Shown piece by piece: positions 9,750 through 17,725 of a stretch of DNA of 64,000 nt. Every line of letters starts with the position of its first letter. Position 1 is the first letter of the stretch. The DNA lies in contig NZ_RAQC01000002.1 in the NCBI RefSeq assembly GCF_003610405.1, forward strand, positions 310,001 through 374,000, given 5' to 3'. The position numbers and the translations under genes are program-made. This DNA comes from Microbacterium sp. AG238 (GTDB lineage: Bacteria; Actinomycetota; Actinomycetes; Actinomycetales; Microbacteriaceae). The notes below the pieces were generated by a model that was not told the origin of the DNA, ran no database searches, and was given only the letters and a program-made list of their open reading frames with translations.

Positions 9750-10214
9750 TCAGTGGCGCTCGGCGCGGCGCGGGATGTAGTTGCCGTCCGCGAGCCCCGC
9801 GTCGATCTCGAACCGGTTCCGCAGGGGATTGCGGCCCGCGATCAGGTACAGCAGAGGCATGAGCAGCCCGTAGCGCCGCCACTGCCGAGCGTGTACGGCC
9901 TCATGCGCGAGGATCCGCTCGCTCGGCTCGCGGTCGCCGGTCAGGAAGCACGAGCCCACGCAGACGCCGCCGCGGCCGAACGTCCAGGCCGGCATGCCGC
10001 GGAAGACCCACAGCCCGTGACGGCGTTCGATGCGGCCGGTCGACCATAGCGCGCCCCACACGAATCCGAAGGCGGTGCCGGCGCGGGCTCCGAGCTCGCT
10101 GATGGGGGAGTCGAGCAGCACGCGGGGGATGACGCGGTCGAGCGCGGCCCCGCGAGCGACCGCCTCGTCGGCGCGCTGACGCCATCCGGCGGGCGGCGTG
10201 CGCACCGCGCTCAC
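9750..10214 (-). CDS. HExxH-motif protein of unknown function (often labelled Fe-S oxidoreductase)
   Basis: The 154-residue protein has the putative zinc motif HEAVH (about 104-108) followed by a Gln-Trp-rich helix (ARQWRRYG) and FEIDAGLADGNY, whose Glu could be a third ligand. One weakly hydrophobic segment lies at about 45-57. Homologues in related genomes often carry the name Fe-S oxidoreductase, but only one cysteine pattern (VCVGSC) is visible and it does not resemble a cluster site. Its ATG overlaps the stop of the arginase-fold gene by 4 bases, so they are co-translated. Protease activity is a guess from the motif. Confidence 0.65.
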   Translation of the reverse strand: MSAVRTPPAGWRQRADEAVARGAALDRVIPRVLLDSPISELGARAGTAFGFVWGALWSTGRIERRHGLWVFRGMPAWTFGRGGVCVGSCFLTGDREPSERILAHEAVHARQWRRYGLLMPLLYLIAGRNPLRNRFEIDAGLADGNYIPRRAERH

Positions 10215-11059
10215 GCGAGGGCCCCGACGACCCGCAGCACGGAACCCATGTCTTCCACGACCGCCTCGGGGTGCGGTGGAGCGAACCCGGAGACGGATGC
10301 TCCCGCGAGCGGGAACCGCCCGCGCAGGATGCCGATGGCGTTCGTGAGCGTCGGGAGGTCGAGTCCGAACGGGACGGCTGCGCTCACACCGGTGATCGCT
10401 GCGGGGTCGAGGACATCGAGGTCGACGTGGAGGTACACCGAGCCCGCGCCGGTGGCGGCGACCGCATCGGCCAGGCGCGCGGGGTCCGCGAGATCGTCGA
10501 CGCCCAGATGCGTGAGCCCCGAGGCCCGCACCACATCGATCTCGGGATCGTCGAACTCCCGGGCTCCCGCCAAGACGACGCGCTCGGCGGGCACCGCAGC
10601 ATCCGGTGACAGCGGGCTCGTCTCGAACACCGCGCGCAGTGCCATGCCTGCGAACGCGCCGGACGGTGACGACTCGGGGGAATGCAGATCGGCGTGGGCG
10701 TCGAACCAGACCACGGCCATATCGGGATGCAGCGCGGCCGCGTGTGCGATCGCGGGCACAGCCACTCCGCAGTCGCCGCCCACGACCACCGTGTGCCCGG
10801 TCGGTCCGGTGCCGCTCGTGCCGTCCGCAGGGCTGTCGGCGTCGCCGAGTGCCGCCATGACCAGGTCTCGGGTGCGCTGAAGCGAGCTGAACCGCCGGAT
10901 GCCGCTGCCGAGGGCCTCACCGGCCTCGACGGGGACCTCGACCCGCACCGTCGCGCTGCGCGGCAGGTCACCGGCGATCGCCTCGGCGCCGTCGATGAGG
11001 GTCATCGATCGAGCCGACGGCGAGCCCTGCCACTGCGGGACCACGATGAATCGGGTCAT
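10211..11059 (-). CDS. Arginase/agmatinase-fold (ureohydrolase superfamily) protein
   Basis: The 282-residue protein shows the ureohydrolase metal-binding motifs DAHADLH (120-126) and HVDLDVLDP (about 208-216) and the C-terminal SGFAPPHPE segment. The first motif reads GGDCG (94-98), so the usual manganese-ligand His of GGDH is a Cys. Members with this change are generally annotated only as arginase family and the reaction is unknown. The start ATG 11057-11059 is preceded by GAGGATGACGTC. It is followed by the HExxH gene with a 4-base overlap. Confidence 0.82.
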   Translation of the reverse strand: MTRFIVVPQWQGSPSARSMTLIDGAEAIAGDLPRSATVRVEVPVEAGEALGSGIRRFSSLQRTRDLVMAALGDADSPADGTSGTGPTGHTVVVGGDCGVAVPAIAHAAALHPDMAVVWFDAHADLHSPESSPSGAFAGMALRAVFETSPLSPDAAVPAERVVLAGAREFDDPEIDVVRASGLTHLGVDDLADPARLADAVAATGAGSVYLHVDLDVLDPAAITGVSAAVPFGLDLPTLTNAIGILRGRFPLAGASVSGFAPPHPEAVVEDMGSVLRVVGALA

Positions 11060-11093
11060 GACGTCATCCTCTGTTCGGGGTGCGGGAATCGAT

Positions 11094-11133
11094 TGTCGAC
11101 GCCCGGGCGGTGGCGCCGGCCCGGGCGTCGACA
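11094..11133 (-). terminator. Strong hairpin after pspA
   Basis: A perfect 15-bp stem (11094-11108 with 11119-11133) with a 10-base loop lies between the end of pspA and the start of the arginase-fold gene. It separates the TPM-PspA unit from the next one. No T-run follows, which is usual in GC-rich actinobacteria. Confidence 0.7.
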
Positions 11134-11140
11134 TCGGGCA

Positions 11141-11875
11141 TCAGCGCTCGATGGCGCCGGCGGCCCCGCCCGTCTTCAGCGCGGCGAGCCGAGCTTCGAC
11201 CTCGGTGAGCTGGCCCACGTCTTCGAGGCTCTCGAACTGTGCGTCGAGGCTCGACGCGGCGAGCTCCTGCTTGCCGGCGGCGAGTGCCTCCTGGCGGCGG
11301 ACCTTGTCTTCGAAGCGCCCGAGCTCGCTGGTGGGGTCGAGCACGTCGATCGACTTGACGGCGTCGTGGACGCGGTTCTGCGCCTCCGCCGTCTTGGCGC
11401 GCGCGAGCAGCTCGGAGCGCTTCGCGCGGAGCTGGTCGAGCTTGACCTTCATGCCGTTCAGGCCGTCCTTCAGCTTCTCGACCACCTCGGTCTGAGTCGC
11501 GATGGTCGGCGCGATCGTGCGGGCCTCGTTCTCCTCGCTGATCTGACGCTGCAGCGCGACCTTGGCGAGGTTGTCGAACTTGTCGGCGTCGGCGGTGTTG
11601 CCCACCGCGCGCAGCTCGTCGGCCTTGCGGCTGGCCGCGAGGGCCTTGTTGCCCCACTCGGCGGCCGCCTGGACGTCCTCCTGGTGGTCGCGCTCGAGCA
11701 GACGCAGGTTGCCGATCGTCTCGGCGATCGCCGACTCCGCGTCGGCGATCGAGTTGGTGTAATCCCGCACGAGCTGGTCGAGCATCTTCTGCGGGTCCTC
11801 GGCCTGGTCGAGAAGGGCGTTGATGTTCGCCTTCATGAGCGTCGAGATGCGACCGAAGATGGACTGCTTTGCCAT
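11141..11875 (-). CDS. pspA: PspA/IM30 family protein
   Basis: The 244-residue protein is almost entirely helical and coiled coil, starting SIFGRISTLMKANINALLDQAEDPQKMLDQLVRDY, the hallmark N-terminus of PspA/Vipp1 proteins that polymerise on the inner face of the membrane. A family role in membrane-stress protection is well established; the trigger here is unknown. It follows the TPM-domain gene by 41 bases with AAAGGA before the ATG, so the two probably form one unit. No PspC or ClgR-like regulator is adjacent. Confidence 0.9.
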   Translation of the reverse strand: MAKQSIFGRISTLMKANINALLDQAEDPQKMLDQLVRDYTNSIADAESAIAETIGNLRLLERDHQEDVQAAAEWGNKALAASRKADELRAVGNTADADKFDNLAKVALQRQISEENEARTIAPTIATQTEVVEKLKDGLNGMKVKLDQLRAKRSELLARAKTAEAQNRVHDAVKSIDVLDPTSELGRFEDKVRRQEALAAGKQELAASSLDAQFESLEDVGQLTEVEARLAALKTGGAAGAIER

Positions 11876-11916
11876 CGGGGTTCCTTTCGTGGTTGGTACG
11901 GAAGAGGGAGAAATCG

Positions 11917-13950
11917 TCAGAAGCGGCCGCCGCCGCGGCGGGAGCGACCGCCGCCGCCGAATCCACCACCGCCGGTGCGGCCGCGAGATCCGCCGCCGAA
12001 TCCGCCGCGCGATCCGCCGAGGCCGCCGCCGAAGCCGCTACCGCCGAATCCCGACGAGCGTCGGCCGGATGAGCCGCCGCCGAGGAGCGAGTTCAGCACC
12101 ATGCCGCCGATCATGGCACCCATCATGCTGCTGGAGTTCGATCCGGCGGAGGCCGACGTGAAGCCGCCGACGTCGGTGCGCGCCGCATCGATCGCGAGCC
12201 CGCTCAGCTGTGTCGCGCGCGTCGCGTCGGCCAGGGCGCGTTCGGGGTCGATCTGCGATGTCGCCTCGGCGCGATCGAGCGACGCCCGCGCTTCCGCGAC
12301 CCGCGTGCGCGCCGTCGCGCCGACGGCGCCGCGCCGCGTGCCGATGTAGTCCTCCGCGGCAGAGACCTGTGCGCGCGCCTGCTGCAACTGCTGGTCGAGC
12401 GTCTGCCGTGCGCGGGCCGCGCGCTGTGCGGCGTCGCGCGCACCGGCGAGGGCGGCATCGATCGCCGAGTTCGCGCCCAGGAGCGTCGACAGCGCAGCCT
12501 GCGGGCGGCGGTGCTCGCCCGTCAGCTGAGCGCGGGCGGCGTCGATCTGCTGACGCGTGGTGGACGCGACCGCGCCGAGCGAGCCGTCGGGATCAGGGAC
12601 GCCGACGGCGGCGGCGACATCCTGCTCCAGCTCGGTCACGAGGGCGGCGGCGTCGCGTTCGGCGGTCGCGAGGTCGGCGGCCACCTTCTCGACGGAGGCT
12701 TCGAGCTGGGCGGCCTGTGTCACGGCCCCCTCCGCTGCGCGCAGGGCGATGGCCGCGCTGGCGCCGTCGCCGGCCGCGATCGCGCGCTGGGCCGCGTCGA
12801 GCTGCTCGTCGGCGTAGCTCAGGCGACTGCGCGCCTGATCGGGGTTGTCGCCGATGGTCGCGAGCTCCTCGGGCGCGTACGCCGATCGGAGCCGTTCGAG
12901 CGACGCGATCGCGCCGTCGAGCCCGGTTCCGGCCGCCGCGCGGTCCTGCTGGATGCGCACCAGCGCCTCGGGTGCGTTCTGCTCGAGATCGCGCAGGCGG
13001 TCGAACTCGTCGGCACGCGCATCGAGCTCGGAGTCGGCGTGCGCGCACAGCTCGAGGATCCGCGTGTGGATGGCGCGGACGTCGGCCTCGGTGTCGGGCT
13101 GGTCGTCGTCGAGGCGCTGCTGCAGCGAGAACGCCTCGTCGAGGTCGCGCCGCGCCTGCGCCAGCGTCTGCGCGAAAGCGGCGGCCGCGTCGTCGCCGAA
13201 CTGCGCCGTCGCGAAGCCGAGCTCCTGCTCGCTCGTCCGGATGGCGTCGTCGGCTGCGACCAGCGCGCTGGCGGAGCGGCGCGCGAGAGACTCGATCGGT
13301 TCCGCGGCTGCACCCCGAGCGGAGCCGCCGGCGCCGCTTCGGCGACGGCGAACGAGGACGACGACGACCGCGATCACGGCTCCGACCGCGAGGATGCCGA
13401 GGACGATCGTCAGAACCGGGATGCCGGAGCCCTGCGCGGCGCCTCCGGAGCCTTCGGTCGTGCCGCCGGAACCGCCGACCGCAGCCGAGAGCCCTCCGGC
13501 TGCGGCGAAGGCTGCTCCGCCCCAATCCTCGGAGCGGAGCTCGGGCAGGATGTCGCGCGTCTCGATCGTGCCCAGCGTGTCGCCGTCGACGGGACCGTTG
13601 GTGTCGCCCGAGAGGTAGAAGTTGCGCTGCTCGGTGGCGATGGCCAGCACGTACTGGTTGATACCCAGGCCGCCCCGGTCGGCGACCGCGTTGGCCCAGC
13701 CTTCGGCGTCGGACGGGCTGCTGAAGGCGTCGACGTAGACCACCCACAGGTCGATACCCGCCTCGGAGCTCAGTGCTGTCAGCCTCTCGTCGACGGCACG
13801 CTCTTCACCCGACGACAACGCATCGGCCTGATCCACGACGCGCCCCGCACCGAGGTCGACCGGGTCGGTCGCCCAGGCCGCGGCGGAGCCGCCGACGACG
13901 AGCATCAGGCTCGCCACTATCGAGAGCGTCGCTGCTCGGAGCACGCGCAT
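11917..13950 (-). CDS. TPM domain-containing secreted/membrane-anchored protein
   Basis: The 677-residue protein has a signal peptide (about 1-28), a TPM domain (about 32-160, DLGAGRVVDQADALSSGEERAVDERL), a membrane segment (about 176-200) followed by RRRRSG, then a long Ala-rich, helical and probably coiled-coil region, and a C-terminal tail rich in Gly, Ser, Phe and Arg (about 630-677) ending GRF. The tail lies on the cytoplasmic side if the single anchor is right. TPM proteins assist photosystem repair in plants; in bacteria they often accompany PspA, as here. GGAAGGGGAACGG precedes the ATG. Confidence 0.82.
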   Translation of the reverse strand: MRVLRAATLSIVASLMLVVGGSAAAWATDPVDLGAGRVVDQADALSSGEERAVDERLTALSSEAGIDLWVVYVDAFSSPSDAEGWANAVADRGGLGINQYVLAIATEQRNFYLSGDTNGPVDGDTLGTIETRDILPELRSEDWGGAAFAAAGGLSAAVGGSGGTTEGSGGAAQGSGIPVLTIVLGILAVGAVIAVVVVLVRRRRSGAGGSARGAAAEPIESLARRSASALVAADDAIRTSEQELGFATAQFGDDAAAAFAQTLAQARRDLDEAFSLQQRLDDDQPDTEADVRAIHTRILELCAHADSELDARADEFDRLRDLEQNAPEALVRIQQDRAAAGTGLDGAIASLERLRSAYAPEELATIGDNPDQARSRLSYADEQLDAAQRAIAAGDGASAAIALRAAEGAVTQAAQLEASVEKVAADLATAERDAAALVTELEQDVAAAVGVPDPDGSLGAVASTTRQQIDAARAQLTGEHRRPQAALSTLLGANSAIDAALAGARDAAQRAARARQTLDQQLQQARAQVSAAEDYIGTRRGAVGATARTRVAEARASLDRAEATSQIDPERALADATRATQLSGLAIDAARTDVGGFTSASAGSNSSSMMGAMIGGMVLNSLLGGGSSGRRSSGFGGSGFGGGLGGSRGGFGGGSRGRTGGGGFGGGGRSRRGGGRF

Positions 13951-14129
13951 CCGTTCCCCTTCCGAGGTCGGAGGACCGGCCTCGCTTCCACTCTATTGAG
14001 GGCCCGGGGTCCGAGCCTATGCCGCGACTGTGAATCAGCGGGCAGCGGAATCGCGGCGCGGATACCGCGGGACGGGAAGGGCCGCGGTTACGCTGACCGG
14101 CGGCCGGAGAGGCTCGAGGTGGAGGAAGC

Positions 14130-14963
14130 ATGGACGACAGGTACGGCTCGGATGTTCTCGCAGCGGGCTGGCGGGACGCCGGACGCAAAGTCGTTCCCGA
14201 CGTCCCCGCCGATCCCGATCTCGTCGTCGAGGTTGCGGCAGACGGCTACTGCGGAGCCGTCGTCGCCGTCCGCGGCGGCAACGTCGAACTTGAGGACCGC
14301 CTCGGAAAGGTGCGTCTGTTCCCGCTCGGTGGAGGTTTCCTCGTCGATGGCGAACCGGTCAAGCTCGTGGCGCCGAAGGCCACGCAACCCACGGGACGGA
14401 TGCGGACCGCCTCCGGTTCTTTCGTGGCGCCTCAGCAGCGGGCGCGCGTTGCGCGGGCATCGCGCATCCTCGTCGAAGGACGTCACGATGCCGAGCTCGT
14501 CGAGAAGGTGTGGGGTGCCGACCTCCGCGTCGAGGGCGTCGTGGTCGAGTACCTGCAGGGCATCGACCTGCTCGACGACCTCCTCCGAGACGAGCCTCCG
14601 TCCGCCGACCGCCGCTACGGAGTGCTCGTGGACCACCTCGTCGCCGGCTCGAAGGAGACCCGTATCGCGGAGCAGATCCTGCGCGGACCGCACGGCGCGC
14701 ACCTGAAGATCGTCGGACACCCCCATATCGACGTCTGGCAGTGCGTCCGCCCCGAGGCCGTCGGCATCCGCGCGTGGCCGCAGGTGCCGCGCGGAGTCGA
14801 TTGGAAGACCGGCGTCTGCCGGGCGCTCGGCTGGCCCGCCGAGGATCAAGCCGACATCGCGCACGCGTGGCAGCGCATCCTGGGATCGGTCCGTACGTAT
14901 CGCGACCTCGACCCGGCCCTGCTCGGCCGGGTCGAAGAGCTCATCGACTTCGTCACCACCTGA
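14130..14963 (+). CDS. DUF3097 domain-containing protein
   Basis: The 277-residue soluble protein fits the actinobacterial DUF3097 family: YGSDVLAAGWRDAGRKVVPDVPADPDLVVE at the N-terminus, then RILVEGRHDAELVEKVWGADLR, which resembles a Toprim-like core, and the conserved DHLVAGSKETRIA and KIVGHPHIDVWQ segments. Family function is not known; the Toprim-like Glu/Asp pattern suggests a nucleic-acid or metal-dependent role, which is speculative. It is divergent from the TPM gene, with a 179-base gap that contains no other gene. Confidence 0.85.
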   Translation: MDDRYGSDVLAAGWRDAGRKVVPDVPADPDLVVEVAADGYCGAVVAVRGGNVELEDRLGKVRLFPLGGGFLVDGEPVKLVAPKATQPTGRMRTASGSFVAPQQRARVARASRILVEGRHDAELVEKVWGADLRVEGVVVEYLQGIDLLDDLLRDEPPSADRRYGVLVDHLVAGSKETRIAEQILRGPHGAHLKIVGHPHIDVWQCVRPEAVGIRAWPQVPRGVDWKTGVCRALGWPAEDQADIAHAWQRILGSVRTYRDLDPALLGRVEELIDFVTT

Positions 14964-15000
14964 CCAGGCACCTCGGCTCGGCGCCGACCCGGCTGCTCGA

Positions 15001-15006
15001 TACCCT
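15001..15006 (+). promoter_or_regulatory. Probable -10 element of trmB (leaderless)
   Basis: TACCCT sits 6 bases before the trmB ATG, with no ribosome binding site in between, implying a leaderless transcript. Confidence 0.45.
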
Positions 15007-15012
15007 GGACTC

Positions 15013-15762
15013 ATGCCGCAGACCGACGCGCCCGACACCGGTGACGAACCCCGCTACCGCGAGCGGCCCGTGTCGTTCGCGCGCCGCAGCGGTCGCATGA
15101 GCGACGGCCAGGAGCGCGCCTGGAACCAGCTCGGCGACTTCTACAACATCCCCGTCGAGCGCGATCAGGCCCTCCTCAGCGTCAGGCCGGGTTCGCACGT
15201 GGACCCCGCGTCGCTGTTCGGGCGCGAGGCTCCGCTCGTGGTCGAGATCGGCTCGGGCCAGGGGCACGCGATCGTCGCGGCCGCACAAGCCGTGCCCGAG
15301 ACCGACTTCCTCGCGGTCGAGGTGTTCCGCGCCGGCCTTGCGCGCACCATGCTCGACGCCGATCGTGCGGGCGTGCGCAACCTGCGCCTCGTCGAGGCGA
15401 ATGCGCCCGAGGTGCTCGAACACCTGCTGCCCGCGGCATCCGTCGACGAGCTGTGGATCTTCTTCTCCGATCCGTGGCACAAGACACGGCACACCAAGCG
15501 GCGCCTCATCTCTCCCGACTTCACGCCGCTGGCCGCGCGGGTGCTGAAACCCGGCGGCGTGCTGCGTCTGGCGACCGATTGGGAGGACTACGCCCGTCAG
15601 ATGCGAGAGGTGATGGGGGATGCCGCTGGCTTCGCGCCCGACTTCGACGGCGACTGGGCGCCGCGTTTCGAGGGACGGGTGATGACGGCCTTCGAGCGTA
15701 AGGGCATCGCCAAGGGGCGCGACATCCGCGATCTCGCCTACCGCCGCGTCGACGCGGCCTGA
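15013..15762 (+). CDS. trmB: tRNA (guanine-N7-)-methyltransferase
   Basis: The 249-residue enzyme methylates G46 in the tRNA variable loop with S-adenosylmethionine. The SAM motif VVEIGSGQGHAIV (about 73-85) and the diagnostic FSDPWHKTRHTKRRL segment (about 155-169) are intact, as is the C-terminal TAFERKG. An N-terminal extension of about 45 residues before the core is usual in actinobacterial members. It starts at an ATG with a leaderless-type promoter and is followed 15 bases later by a CPBP-like gene. Confidence 0.95.
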   Translation: MPQTDAPDTGDEPRYRERPVSFARRSGRMSDGQERAWNQLGDFYNIPVERDQALLSVRPGSHVDPASLFGREAPLVVEIGSGQGHAIVAAAQAVPETDFLAVEVFRAGLARTMLDADRAGVRNLRLVEANAPEVLEHLLPAASVDELWIFFSDPWHKTRHTKRRLISPDFTPLAARVLKPGGVLRLATDWEDYARQMREVMGDAAGFAPDFDGDWAPRFEGRVMTAFERKGIAKGRDIRDLAYRRVDAA

Positions 15763-15777
15763 CGGGATGCGGTCGCT

Positions 15778-16635
15778 GTGAAGACGCATCCGGGCCTGGC
15801 CGCCCGCCCCTACGTCTCGGCGAGCACGCTGCCGGCCCTGCTGGTATGCCTGGCCGCACCGGCGTTCTTCGTGCTCCTGCAGCCCTGGCTCGGCTGGGCG
15901 CTCCTCATCGTCGGTCTCGTCGCTGCGCTCGGCGTCGACCGCTGGCGCGTCAGCGAAGCGGGACGGCCCTCGCTGGCCCGCGACCTCTCGCTCATCGCCC
16001 TCGGTCTCGTCGTCGTGAGCCTCATCGACCTGAAAGCCGAGCTCGACAACCTCGCGATGGTGCGATTCACCCTTGCGCTCGGCGGCGCTGTGCTTCTGCC
16101 CTATCTCGTGTCGCGCTTCGTCTACCGCGACCACGCGATCCGCTTCCCCTGGCGCGGCGGGGGACGCTGGACCACCTTCCAATGGGTGTGGCTCGCCGCC
16201 GTCCTCGTGCTCGGATGGCTCATCCTGCCCTTCTACTTCATCACCTCGGGCGTGTACACGAACTGGCCGGTCGTCGATACTCCCGACCTGATCGCGAGGC
16301 TCTTCGTCGGAGTCGGCGCCGTGGGCATCTGGGACGAGCTGTTCTTCATCTGCACCTGCTTCGCGCTGCTGCGACGGCACTTCGCCGACGCGGCGGCGAA
16401 CGTCCTCCAGATGATCGTCTTCGTATCTTTCCTGTGGGAGCTGGGCTATCGAGCCTGGGGGCCGCTGCTGACGATCCCGTTCGCGCTGCTGCAGGGCTAC
16501 ATCTTCCTGCGCACGCGCTCGCTCGCCTACGTCGTGACGGTGCACCTGCTCTTCGACGCCGTCGTCTTCGGCGTGCTCGTCCATGCGCACAATCCGGGGC
16601 TCCTCGACGCCCTCTTCCTCGTCCCGGCGCCCTGA
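15778..16635 (+). CDS. Polytopic membrane protein, CPBP intramembrane protease-like
   Basis: The 285-residue protein has about eight hydrophobic segments. The segment GIWDELFFICTCFALLRR looks like a degenerate form of the EExxxR motif of CPBP (Abi) proteases, and VTVHLLFDAVVF supplies the later HxxxD/N motif. The first Glu is an Asp and the spacing to Arg differs, so catalysis is doubtful. It starts with GTG 15 bases after trmB and probably shares its transcript. Function is unknown. Confidence 0.62.
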   Translation: MKTHPGLAARPYVSASTLPALLVCLAAPAFFVLLQPWLGWALLIVGLVAALGVDRWRVSEAGRPSLARDLSLIALGLVVVSLIDLKAELDNLAMVRFTLALGGAVLLPYLVSRFVYRDHAIRFPWRGGGRWTTFQWVWLAAVLVLGWLILPFYFITSGVYTNWPVVDTPDLIARLFVGVGAVGIWDELFFICTCFALLRRHFADAAANVLQMIVFVSFLWELGYRAWGPLLTIPFALLQGYIFLRTRSLAYVVTVHLLFDAVVFGVLVHAHNPGLLDALFLVPAP

Positions 16636-16677
16636 GGGCCGGGGTACCCTGGGTCGCGGGGCCCCGACCGCGGGTCC

Positions 16678-16718
16678 GCGGACGAGGGAGCAGTACCCGC
16701 ACCAGACAAGACTGACTC
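16678..16718 (+). ncRNA. Guanidine-III (ykkC-III) riboswitch
   Basis: This 41-base element contains the three conserved blocks of the class in order: CGGACGAGG (16679-16687 region), GTACCCG (16693-16699) and GACAAGAC (16705-16712). The pseudoknot is conserved: GCGG (16678-16681) can pair with CCGC (16697-16700), and GAGCAGT (16688-16694) with ACTGaCTC (16711-16718, one bulged A). Known members bind guanidinium and switch translation on. A -10 TACCCT at 16645-16650 places it in the 5' leader, and the exporter start codon is 13 bases downstream. A short GACAG/CTGTC hairpin (16720-16731) abuts the ATG. Confidence 0.87.
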
Positions 16719-16731
16719 GGACAGGTCTGTC

Positions 16732-17046
16732 ATGTCATGGGTGATCCTGATCGCATCCGGCGTCCTCGAGGCGGTATGGGCGGCCGCGCTCGCGGCATCC
16801 GAGGGGTTCCGCCGCAAGCGGCCCGCTCTGCTCTTCGCCGTCGCGCTCGTGGGCAGCATTGCGGGTCTCGCCATCGCGATGACCGAGCTGCCCACCGGCA
16901 CGGCCTACGCCGTCTGGGTCGGCGTCGGCGCGACCCTCACGGTGGTGTGGGCGATGGTGACTCAGCGCGAGCGCGCCTCGGTGGCGCGTGTCCTCCTGCT
17001 CGTGCTGCTGGTGGCCTGCGTCATCGGCCTCAAGGTGGTGAGCTGA
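16732..17046 (+). CDS. Guanidinium exporter subunit (SMR family, Gdx/SugE type), first of a pair
   Basis: The 104-residue protein has four membrane helices. Helix 1 carries the proton/substrate Glu in LEAVWAAAL (E13), and helix 3 has the Gdx-type GTAYAVWVGVGA signature rather than the EmrE-type sequence. The guanidine-III riboswitch directly upstream makes guanidinium export, driven by proton exchange, the best call. It is followed one base later by a paralogous SMR gene, so a heterodimer like YkkCD is likely. The ATG follows a small palindrome and has no strong ribosome binding site. Confidence 0.9.
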   Translation: MSWVILIASGVLEAVWAAALAASEGFRRKRPALLFAVALVGSIAGLAIAMTELPTGTAYAVWVGVGATLTVVWAMVTQRERASVARVLLLVLLVACVIGLKVVS

Positions 17047-17047
17047 C

Positions 17048-17455
17048 ATGGCGCGGGCATGGGTCGTCCTCCTCGCCAGTGCCGTCTGCGAGGCCGTCTG
17101 GGCCACGGCGCTCGGGCAGTCCGACGGGTTCCGCGAGCCCGTGGCGACCCTCGTGTTCGTCGCCGGACTGCTCGTGAGCATGATCGGACTCGGACAAGCC
17201 ATGAAGCGGATCCCGATCGGCACGGCGTACGCGGTCTGGGTCGGCGTGGGGGCGGCGCTCACGGTCGCCTGGTCGATGGCAACCGGCGCCGAGGCGTTCT
17301 CGCCGGGCAAGATCGTCTTCATCGCGGGCATCGTCATCGCCGTCATCGGGCTGAAGCTCGTGCCTGCCTCGGCCCCGATCAGGCGATCACAGGCGGGCGA
17401 GGAGCGCCGGGCCGAAGACGAGGGCCGCCGCGATCGGAACCACGAGCGCCGCTAG
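17048..17455 (+). CDS. Guanidinium exporter subunit (SMR family), second of a pair
   Basis: The 135-residue protein has four helices with the essential Glu in CEAVWATAL (E14) and IPIGTAYAVWVGVGA in helix 3. The fold ends near residue 107; the remaining 28 residues are charged (RRSQAGEERRAEDEGRR...) and unusual for the family, and their DNA overlaps a small antisense-strand reading frame. The stop of the first SMR gene is separated from this ATG by a single base. It most likely acts as a heterodimer with the first gene in guanidinium export. Confidence 0.88.
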   Translation: MARAWVVLLASAVCEAVWATALGQSDGFREPVATLVFVAGLLVSMIGLGQAMKRIPIGTAYAVWVGVGAALTVAWSMATGAEAFSPGKIVFIAGIVIAVIGLKLVPASAPIRRSQAGEERRAEDEGRRDRNHERR

Positions 17456-17566
17456 AGCGACGATGCCCAGGATGGCGATGTTGCCCAGGATCGACCCCAC
17501 CAGGGCGCGGCCCCGGCCTGCGGCGAGGTGGATGCGGTCGAGAGGCGAAAGAGGTGCGGCGGTCAC
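17387..17566 (-). CDS. Possible small membrane protein (59 residues)
   Basis: This GTG-started frame reads TAAPLSPLDRIHLAAGRGRA followed by a single long hydrophobic segment (about 22-54) and ends ALLARL. Codon third positions are strongly G/C, as in the neighbouring true genes, and the hydrophobic pattern is coherent. It overlaps the last 69 bases of the second exporter gene in the opposite direction, which counts against one of the two tails. There is no clear ribosome binding site. No family is recognised. Confidence 0.45.
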   Translation of the reverse strand: MTAAPLSPLDRIHLAAGRGRALVGSILGNIAILGIVALAALVVPIAAALVFGPALLARL

Positions 17567-17725
17567 ATTCCGACGTTACGAAGCGGAGAGGTGTCTGCGC
17601 GTCGGTCGATCGGCTGAGAGGCATCCGACTGGGGGATGATCCGGGCCCGACGCGTGTCAATCCCCTCGGACCGCGCGGATGCGGCGCGTACCGTCGCGGG
17701 CAGCAATCGACGAAAGGACGATCCG

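Noticed and set aside
10682-12349. A 555-codon plus-strand open frame
   Set aside because: It is the complement of the arginase-fold and pspA genes and part of the TPM gene; its Pro-rich end mirrors the Gly-rich tail of the TPM protein.
16720-16731. GACAGGTCTGTC palindrome as a repressor operator
   Set aside because: It lies within the leader between a guanidine riboswitch and the start codon, so a role in the expression platform is more likely than protein binding.
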